DNA of 64,000 bases. It comes from Kappaphycus alvarezii (taxonomy: Eukaryota; Rhodophyta; Florideophyceae; Gigartinales; Solieriaceae). This document shows positions 56,041 through 64,000 of this stretch, piece after piece; position 1 is the first letter of the stretch, and the number at the start of each line of letters is the position of its first letter. Both the position numbers and the translations under genes were made by a program. The notes under the pieces are model-generated. The model ran no database searches, was not told the DNA's origin, and saw only the letters and a list, made by a program, of their open reading frames with translations. The stretch covers positions 352,663-416,662 of the forward strand of contig NADL03000075.1 in NCBI GenBank assembly GCA_002205965.3, given 5' to 3'.

Positions 56041-57478
56041 GGTATCGATTTCCTTAAATTAGACTAGGTTCTGTCGCCTTTCGCATTGTACTGATGAATG
56101 TAATTCATACGTCATAACGCACTCAGGTTCAAGGCAAGCCGATATGGTATGGCTAATTTCAAACTTCCCTTGCGCAGAAGCATCCGAAAACATAGATCTG
56201 GAAGAGGATGACTTTCGGTAACTAGGTGCGCTGTTTCAAACTTGGGCCGTGTCGACAGCAGTCTTCTACTTGAATATCTACTCTATCACCAGTACCAGCT
56301 CCAGTGTTTCAGGTGTCAAGTTGGTTTCATGCAGGATTTGAAACAGTGGAGAAACATGGTCTCTACTCAGTCTGAAAAAGAATTCCTCAAATCCTCACTG
56401 TGTCCAAACAACAGTACAGTACTTCAGTACTGTGCATTGGCACAAATGTTTACTGAAATCAAATGACCTTTTGGGGCAGAATTATCTAGCGTTTAGAAAA
56501 CTTCTGCATAACACCTCTTCATAACCTAACAACAAGAAACCACTGGTCGACCTTGCCGAATGCCGTCACGGCGCCAAGAGTTCAGTACGTCGCTTTATTT
56601 GTTTCAGTATTGCTTGATTCCAGACCCTCCCTACCTCCCGTTCAAGAGCCACCAGCACATCATCGGCGATGCAATTCGGATCAGATCGGCGTGTCGAGAG
56701 CAATCCGAACTGAAGGCGGATCCACTCTCTCAATCCATGATAATACTCTGAGACCACATACCGTCGCATACAACTGGTTGTAAAGAACTGTTCATAGTTG
56801 AAAAAGTTCAGTTTGCACCATCAGCTATGAGGCTGAAATTACGACATCTTCTATAGGCACGACGATGAATGCTTCGATGGCATTTTGTACACAGGATATC
56901 CGTACCGCGTACACAGGTCTTCCTTCCACTCTTTACTGTGAAGTTTTATATAGTGAGCACTTTCGGTAACTAGATTGACTTGTTCCAGCGAAACCTTTGA
57001 AGCAGTGTACTGTACACGAGTAGAAATACGGTAGCTGGCCAAGATTATAAAGAGTCTTCTCCGTTGAGCTACCACCCTTCTTGTAAAGGCAGTTTGCACC
57101 GTTTAACATGCTATGTGACAACTACGACATACACACTACCCTTTGCGTACAAACGTCCCTTCTTTCCCTGACGGTTCCCACTACGAAGGGATTTCAACTG
57201 TGCATTATTTCTTCACATTTTAGTTTCGAAATATGTAGCTGTCCATCACCCTCTACACTGACCCTTGACCTTGAACAAAGGCGCTGTACCGCTCTGGTCA
57301 TTACATCTGCGGACTGCACTGTCACAACAAGGTTTACATGAACCACATCCTATTTTAAAATGTCTACCATCCAAACGATTCCCAAGTGCAGGGGAAACGG
57401 ATATCCACGAATTTTTCTTTCCTGTACAATGATGTGTGGTTTTACAGGAGAACTTTTTCCGATTCCACAGTGGAGACT

Positions 57479-57529
57479 AACGCTACTCAAAACCTAAAGC
57501 ACAACACGCTTTAGGTTTTGAGTAGCGTT
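57479..57529. repeat. Perfect inverted repeat, 22-bp arms, 7-nt loop
   Basis: 57479-57500 (AACGCTACTCAAAACCTAAA..) is exactly complementary to 57508-57529, with ACAACAC between. It is isolated in non-coding DNA. Confidence 0.9.
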
Positions 57530-59785
57530 GTCATCAGCTACTGTACAGTAATACTGTAATCAGTACATTAGCCAGCCGATTGTCTCAAACACTGGATGCC
57601 ATACACGTGTAAATCGTCGAAAACCAATGGTTACTGTACAGTATATATGTACACAGTATTGTACAGTACATTGCAGTGCCTGAGTTTCCGAGTAACAAAA
57701 GCGCCTGGAAATAACAACTCATGTCATTCCACAACCATGCTTGCATTGCTGGCCTAACCTGACAAAGGTATCAAGCCCATGCTACTGTACCCGCCGCAAA
57801 CCAGCCGCCTCTCTGGCCCGGGGCCATAGAGTAAGTCACAAATGTTTCGGTGGCGCTTGACAATACAGTACTACATCCCACTCAGACTTCACACAACGAA
57901 CACTTGAGACACTCCGCACTGATGCAAGTGGCCAAGTCAGGCAGAAAATGCTGTTGTGCACACTGCCAACGAATGCATTGCGACCATCAAGTTTGCCCAA
58001 ACATGGAAAGGACGTTTTGAATTAATCGTCTTTCATCGTTGATAAATGTCGCTGTTGACTGGGCTGCCCTGCAGTGGCAATCTCACCTGACTTTTCACAG
58101 CATGCACTGTCGCTCACTGAGCGGGCAGTGCTCGTGAGAAGATGAATGTTTGTCGGTCAAAACTTAAAAAGTTTTTCCTTGTCGCGTTTTACGCTTTTTG
58201 CAGTAGCATGCAGTACTGAACTATACAGTAAAGTTATCCTTGTACATACTGTACGTATGTGTGGGTGCCATATACGGAACAACTGCATCAAACCAATAGG
58301 ATGAGCACTAAACCCGACTGGCATTGTTGGCTCAAAACTCTCCAACCTAAGAGTACGTCTACCTACCATCTACTAATCCACAATCGATCCGAATCTGCAC
58401 CCGTCTTTTTACCCACTTATCCACCAAACAGCTATTGCACGGATACCGCTGGTTCACTACCGCAGACCTAACACGCGGATACTCTCCCCCGATGCGCATC
58501 TAGAGTGCAACACGAGGATGTTAAATCGATTCCAAATGTACTCTCCTGCAGATCACAGGGCGAGCAATCTGCCATTCCGTGTGGTCAAGGGGACATTCTG
58601 TTTGCGCAGGATGTAAACCTTCGCTTCACAGAGCTTGTCGGTGCGCCGTTGTGGTGCGACCTGCAGCCAAATAACGGCTGTCAAAAAAATGCGCCAATGA
58701 ATTTTGCTTTGATTTTCCACAGTTACTCTTCAACGGTTGGGTGGACAACGCCAATACCGTTCTGTTATGGGAAACGGATTCCATTGCAACCTGAATACAA
58801 GATAATAAACTGCTGAGGTACATCAGAGTTAGAATATACACACAATCCTACGCTAGAGCAACTGTAATCCGAGCAGTCAATCCTCCTCTCACTCGCGCTC
58901 CCCATCTCGAGCGTGAAGAGCTCAACACGAGGTCAAACAGTTTTTTCCGGTCCTTGTTGGCATACGCCTTATACATCTTCCTAGTGACCTGCCGCTATTT
59001 ACACATGACTCAATATACGGCGCAGATACATCTGGTCACCGTCTTGACTGTGCGGCGCTCTGGGGCAAACTCCATAGGTTATTGTAGTTCCCCAGCTCAA
59101 CTCTTCTGCTCATCACACCAGACACTACACGCGCAAGCCATTCCACGTGACCACGCTCAAAACTTCATCTTCAACAAGATCAACGACACTGTTTATGTTC
59201 GCAGAAGACTACCAAGAGAACTTAAAACGCAGAAAACAGACAACTCAACAACATCATTTCACACTAACATCTTGTAAACAGGCGGATCAGAAATCAAAGA
59301 AAACATCCAGGAATCAAAGATAACATCACAAACAGCAACAGAGAAAACATAAGGAGACACAGTATTAGGTACTCCAATGGCATGACTCAAGGCGACCATT
59401 GATAAACGCCTATCCTCCATTCCAATCGTCCCAACCATCTGCATTGAGTGCAATTTCAACGAATGCTTCAAGACCATGAACACAGGAAACGGGGGATAAA
59501 CAGGTCCCAGAGCGATCGGCTGCACTGTTTCACCACGTTGCCACGCCGGTGCAAAACATGCCCACCACCGCCCTCATCAACCACCCGACAGAGCCACCCC
59601 AACCGCGCATGTGTAGAATCGGGCTTGGCGAGAAACCATGCGACTCTATCCCCAATCCTTAACCTTACCGTTTGCGCTGCCCCTCCCACGCCCACTCACC
59701 CGGGGATAGTCACTCGCAGTATTACATCGCACTCGCTGCACCCTAGCCCACACATGTGACACACAGGCCTCGCAGAACAACAATA

Positions 59786-60594
59786 TCATAACCAATTCCA
59801 CCCTGCCCCGTCTCTTCTCAACCTCCTCGGCATCTCACAAGCGGGCCTTAGTGACGAGAAGCCACCCCTAGCTCCTTGCCAGACTCCTCTGGACCCTCCT
59901 TCTCTGCACCTAATTTTCTCTACACGCTTGACATCATATATCTTCCCCAAAGACGGCATCCCGGGGGATGAAGGTGAGGAACAAATTGAGGTGTGATCTT
60001 GCACATGCGGCCACCCTTCCTGCACTTGGTGATCGCTACCATGGGTAAAGGTAGTTTCGGTAGACGTCATCCCGCTTCCAGCACAAGAGTCCTGCATGAA
60101 ACCAGGCGATCCTTTGGCCTTACCTGCCATGACAGTAGCTTCAGAATCATGATTGTTGGCAGGATTATTGGCAGCCCACGCACCTCTACCGGAATTAAAT
60201 GAAGCCAAGTGCCTCTTAAGCCTTCGCTTTTCAAGCTTGTTATTGCGCCGACGCATGGACAACAATCCCTTAATCTTGTTACGCAACTCTTCACGCAACT
60301 CCCTCTGAGCGCCAAGAAGGGCGCCAAAGTAAGCGATATCATGCTCCTCGCGGGAATCACCGGGAAGGCCTTCCTGACGACAGGGTTGGTACGGGATTCG
60401 GCAGTGTCGAGAGCACGATTGTTACCGAGGTAAAGAAGCTGGTCAAGAGTGTCCACAGAGACATAATTGACGGTAACATCAGAGAGGGGGAAGGACGGAC
60501 GGTTGGACCTGGCGCAGAAAGGCGCGGTTTGCTTGGGGACGGCCGGCACGAGGCCGGTGACTGGGGCGACGGAGGTGCGATCTGTGGAGACCAT
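59786..60594 (-). CDS. Probable spliced gene of unknown function
   Basis: The minus-strand ATG at 60594 opens MVSTDRTSVAPVTGLVPAVP and continues to 'DTLDQLLYLG' near 60427. A second frame then gives 'GLPGDSREEHDIAYFGALLG', a long helical basic stretch ('RELREELRNKIKGLL', 'RRRNNKLEKRRLKRHLA') and 'NSGRGAWAANNPANN' to about 60124. A 56-nt intron (60370-60425, GTAACA..GGAAG) would join the two in frame; the acceptor is weak. A GTAAGG at 60123 may start a further intron, in which case the remaining open frame to 59786 is not translated. The helical stretch could form a coiled coil or bind nucleic acid. I recognise no family. Pyrimidine-rich DNA upstream (60600-60870) may be its promoter. Confidence 0.4.
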
Positions 60595-62853
60595 TTTGAC
60601 GTTTTGATTTGCGGTTTGGATGAAATGAAAAGTATTTGTGAAGGACCGTCGGAAAACGGAGCCGTGTTAGATGAGAGCGGGGCGGGTGGAAAGGCCGAGT
60701 AGAGGGCGAAGAGGTGAGGGCCTTGCGGTTTGGTTACGTCGTCAAACCTGGGAGTTTGTGACGCCTTGAGGAGATGATGTTTGAGACTGAGGATAAGGAG
60801 CGAAAGATTGGGAGAGAATGGTTGGGGAGTGAAGCAAGAGATAGGAGAAGAGAAAAGAAGAGAAGGTGAGGGCTAGGACAAGGCGGGGTAACAGGAAGTT
60901 ACGAGGAGACCGGGCTTAAGCTGCTGGTAAAACGAAGCGAAACGAGGTCTGCTCAGAGACAAAGATGAGGAGGTGCGGGGTTGAGCAAAGGATGAAGCGA
61001 AAGGGAAAAAGGTTGCTTGAGGGACTGCAAAGTTGCTGTGGAGTGCTGTGCTTGCTGTGTTGCTGCTGTTGCGGCAGATGCTTGATGAGGAAGGAGAGGG
61101 GGGGGGTTGTCGGGATTCTGCAGACGGTAGAAAAGTCCTCAAATGGTGCACGAAAACGCAGGCGAAACTACTGTGCGAATCGAGGCCTTCCGGCGGCTGT
61201 GTCGCAGAGTACAATGAATCCGGGTGTCTTGTTTCTGTACGGCTTGGATAACCTTGAAAATTGAATACTTTTAAGCCATCGGGGCATTGTCGTCCGCCGT
61301 CAATGACTGTGAATCTTGGACTTTTGAGGCAAAATAAACAGGTGTCCGGGGTGTCCGTCGGACGCGCAGTCGTGTGCGCGGTTACCTGTGCTGAGATGGC
61401 AAAATTTGAAAATGGTTTTCTTGCCAAACCATAACCGTGGTCTGTGTACAATGCCTTGCGGGCCATAGTTTGACCTCAACACGGATAATTGAGGATGGTA
61501 GTACAGGTCCGAAAGGGACATTAGGTCCCGTTTGCTGCGTTGTCATATCATAAAATAGCCGAAATTATCGTAGTGCGGTACACAGCGTGTACACTATCTC
61601 GGCCGCCGATACAAACCGTCTGCAATCTGCAATCAATATAATTATAAATTAAAATTTTCAAAAAAATTTGTACGAACCCTCTTGGACCCTAAGCCCCGTA
61701 CTTTAACGAGAAATTGACCCACATGTGCCAGCGCAGCGTCAAACCTAAATGGCATGTACTAAATTGCCACAAGCGACGCAGATACGTACCCTCACCGAAA
61801 ATAACATTGTTTCAAGGTCTTCCAAAAAATTGCTGAGCTGTACATCTGAAGCCACTGTGTAACCCACGAGGACACTTGCACTCTTTCGCTCTGATTGGTG
61901 TATTCCACATTCCAGCCACACGTGTCAACGTTGTCCTTCCGTTTTAGACCTCAACGTTGAGAGGGCAGCTTTGAATTAAGCTATGGATTCTTCTACCGCC
62001 TTATTCGGACTGTGCCGATTACGGCGCAAAGTAGAGTAAGGCATGTGAGGCACATGCCAACCGCACGCAACCGACAATTTTGCTCCACATGTAGTGTCGC
62101 CACACACACCAAATCACCCCCACTCATCACTGCGATGATTGGTTAAGCCGCGATTCCAACTTTCTCCAACCTTACACGAGAACACGAGTCTTCTCGAACC
62201 CCATCGACCCCCTCGTGCTCCGATCCGTTGCAGGGGCCCACACATCTGCCCAAAACTTCTCGTTACAATCTCAACATCCTCCACATCCAGCCGCAACTTG
62301 CGCATAACTTGCACCCCCCCTCCTCTCCCACCAACCCCCCGTATCCCGCGTGCACCCGCCCGCTAGCACGCAACAGCCCCCAGTTCACCAGCCCTGCCCG
62401 TCCTTCGTACTCCACCTCATGGCACCGTCCAACGCATCCTTCCTGGTCTCGCTGTCTTCCCCTCAATTCACCATCCACCCTCCGCACACCTCCCGCCCCC
62501 CCTCCCAATTCACATCTAGTAAATCACCACACGTGCAAGTGCCCACCAGTCCCGCCCCCCCTCCCACGTCCCCATCTCGTGCCCATCCACCTTCACGTCT
62601 ACGGTCTGTCCAGATCTTGATTCATATCGACATGCTCACGCATGTCATCCACCATGACACACGCAACTTAACAAAAGGTCAAAGCAAGAGCGCAAACACT
62701 TTCCTTCCACGGCTCTCCGCTACCCCACAGATTCCTATCATCCTCTCAAGCTCACAACTACCCAAAATCTCCATTCACTACAACTCACGCCCCCCTCATC
62801 CCATACATGCCCAACCCATTACACCCACCTTAACCCGCCACCCGCAACAATAC
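60595..62853. other. Intergenic, no supported gene
   Basis: ORFs present are Ser/Pro- or Cys-rich products of biased composition without recognised domains. 61555-61990 is AT-richer. 62150-62850 has a strong pyrimidine excess on the + strand that gives long Pro-rich open frames; these look compositional, although an additional exon of the minus-strand gene to the right cannot be excluded. Confidence 0.4.
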
Positions 62854-63999
62854 CTACATTTCATTCCCCGCCAATACCTCCGCACCAGACAGCCACCGCA
62901 GTCCAGTCTTGATCCCAACCTCATTCGTACAAACCCCCAAAGCAAACAGTCCGCTTTTCACCCTTAGCACATTGTCCACACCCTCAAGTCCCTGTCCTCC
63001 ATACATCATCCTTTCAATTCCCTCGATTTTCCCCAACCGTTTCACGCTGTCTTCCATAATTTCTCCTCTACTCTGCCCGACTCGTTTCATACTCCGCTGC
63101 ACGCACCACAACCGATACGTATGCTGTCCTATGCAATTGAATCCCCTCACAGCACTTAATTGGTCCTTGCGCTCCATGTATGACAATCGGTCTATAGCCT
63201 TATGTATACTCCCAGTCACCACCTCCGCACCCTCTCCTCCCTTCAAATGTCCGTACGTGCCCAATAACTCGCAACTCTCATCCACAGTTTCCCCAATCTC
63301 CAAGCACTTGGCAATCGTCTCCTCGCATACCTCTCCGCTCCCTAAATCAATCCCCTCCCTTGCGCTCGAACCTCTACAGCTTCTCAACCGGTCCATCTCC
63401 CTATATTTATCCTCCTCTTCCATCCTTTTCTGTGCCGCCATTTTCATCACTTCTTCCCTTCTTGATCCAACCCCCCGCACTCCGATCCCCTCCAACACTT
63501 TCCGCAAGTGCTCATAATCCCCCTCATAGTACCATCTGCCTCCCTCTTCATCAATCCTCACCTCCGTTACTCCCATCTCCTTTCCCGTATCTGCACCTCT
63601 CACCAACATTCTCTTCACAGTTCCATTCCAGCCCCTTTTCCCAGCCTTCTCTTCCTTCTCCCCTCTCAAGCTCTCCTTCGCCAGGATCAAAGCCGCATTT
63701 CTCGCCATCTCCACTGAAAAGTGAGACGATACACTCATCAGTTCCTCTTCTACTACCTCCTTCATCCGTTTCTTCCTCAACAACACACCTGCGTAATAAA
63801 CTGGAGATGGCTCCAATTCCACACCCACTTCCTCCAAATCCACAACCTTAACCTCGACACCCCCCAAAGCTTTCTCCACCTCCTCCTTCCCTCCCGAACC
63901 CCACATCCACACATCCCACAACCTCACCCCCACCCATGAACACACTTCCCGCAACACTTCAACTTCAAACTCTCTGTTACTCTTATTCTCATTTGCCAC
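62854..63999 (-). CDS. Partial gene of unknown function, running off the right edge
   Basis: The minus-strand frame is open from the window edge to a stop at 62854, at least 381 codons. The first codon in view is GTG and there is no sign of a true start, so the N-terminus lies outside. The protein is rich in Glu, Lys and Arg with helical stretches ('VYYAGVLLRKKRMKEVVEEE', 'RREEVMKMAAQKRMEEEDKY') and a better-conserved-looking C-terminus ('QHTYRLWCVQRSMKRVGQSR', then 'GLFALGVCTNEVGIKTGLRW'). No membrane segment or catalytic motif is evident and I do not recognise the family. The pyrimidine bias of the + strand matches that in the Toc34-like gene, suggesting ordinary host coding DNA. An intron near the 3' end is possible. 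Confidence 0.7.
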   Translation of the reverse strand: MANENKSNREFEVEVLREVCSWVGVRLWDVWMWGSGGKEEVEKALGGVEVKVVDLEEVGVELEPSPVYYAGVLLRKKRMKEVVEEELMSVSSHFSVEMARNAALILAKESLRGEKEEKAGKRGWNGTVKRMLVRGADTGKEMGVTEVRIDEEGGRWYYEGDYEHLRKVLEGIGVRGVGSRREEVMKMAAQKRMEEEDKYREMDRLRSCRGSSAREGIDLGSGEVCEETIAKCLEIGETVDESCELLGTYGHLKGGEGAEVVTGSIHKAIDRLSYMERKDQLSAVRGFNCIGQHTYRLWCVQRSMKRVGQSRGEIMEDSVKRLGKIEGIERMMYGGQGLEGVDNVLRVKSGLFALGVCTNEVGIKTGLRWLSGAEVLAGNEM

Positions 64000-64000
64000 C

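Larger units (their letters stand above)
55731..59780. other. Intergenic, no supported gene; two hairpins
   Basis: No ORF with a recognised domain on either strand. It contains the hairpins at 56013-56040 and 57479-57529, and dense TACTGTAC/GTACAGTA motifs at about 56410-56430, 57540-57690 and 58205-58255. A minus-strand ORF at 59468-59695 ('LRIGDRVAWFLAKPDS') is GC-rich and could be an exon of the gene to its right, but I cannot show splice sites for it. Confidence 0.4.

Noticed and set aside
59468-59695. Minus-strand exon candidate with GDRVAWFLAKPDS
   Set aside because: Coding-like composition, but no splice sites could be matched to the neighbouring gene.
60873-61466. 197-codon Ser/Pro-rich ORF on the minus strand
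   Set aside because: No recognised domain, biased composition, and competing open frames on the other strand; it looks like chance.
62139-62967. Overlapping Pro-rich ORFs on the + strand
   Set aside because: The pyrimidine-rich strand produces Pro/Ser/Thr codons in every frame, and part overlaps the better minus-strand gene.
1-64000. tRNA, rRNA and CRISPR features
   Set aside because: No cloverleaf with a credible B box, no rRNA-like segment and no regularly spaced short repeats were seen; these cannot be excluded without a dedicated scan.

Overview
This window looks like a nuclear, transposon-rich stretch from a plastid-bearing eukaryote, most likely a red alga. The evidence for a eukaryote is spliced genes with GT..AG introns of roughly 70-180 nt, a TALE-class homeobox gene, a SYS1-type Golgi membrane protein, and LTR, non-LTR and DNA transposons. 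The evidence for a plastid is a Toc34-like outer-envelope GTPase. The red-algal assignment is an inference from this combination, not something the sequence proves.

Layout. 1-606 is the 3' end of a Ty3-like element entering from the left edge. 1.5-9.7 kb is a LINE fragment split by a young 7.06-kb Ty3/gypsy element (1851-8906) with 722-bp LTRs and a GAGGC target duplication. 10.1-11.3 kb holds two more LINE 3' fragments. 12.9-14.7 kb is the TALE homeobox gene (five-exon model). 16.6-17.1 kb is another LINE 3' end. 17.2-19.3 kb is a decayed PIF/Harbinger DNA transposon with convergent transposase and Myb-like genes. 20.1-24.5 kb is AT-rich with no convincing gene and holds a perfect 23-bp-arm hairpin. 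24.5-27.6 kb is badly decayed Ty3-like gag/protease relics, and 27.9-29.1 kb is a decayed pogo-like transposase. 33.4-48.9 kb is a nest: a Ty1/copia element (GTAAG target duplication) holds a 10-kb chromovirus (599-bp LTRs), which in turn holds a small palindrome-ended insert in its RT region. 49.0-50.5 kb is another LINE fragment. The right end is host territory: SYS1 (52.7-53.4, +), the Toc34-like gene (53.6-55.0, -, tail to tail with SYS1), a probable unknown gene (59.8-60.6, -) and a partial unknown gene running off the right edge (62.9-64.0, -).

The most notable signals are an accessory ORF downstream of pol in the 1.9-8.9 kb Ty3 element that carries an unrecognised domain in tandem duplicate, with a second genomic copy at the left edge; a long antisense ORF of about 640 codons between the chromodomain and the 3' LTR of the chromovirus; a LINE lineage whose C-terminus looks like a restriction-like endonuclease and whose 3' ends carry a TTC-repeat tail; three perfect hairpins of unknown role; and a dispersed TACTGTAC/GTACAGTA palindromic motif in non-coding DNA.

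The host genes have no shared pathway visible here. Toc34 acts at the plastid envelope, SYS1 at the Golgi and the TALE protein in the nucleus. The rest of the window records successive insertions, with relative ages supported by nesting and LTR divergence.
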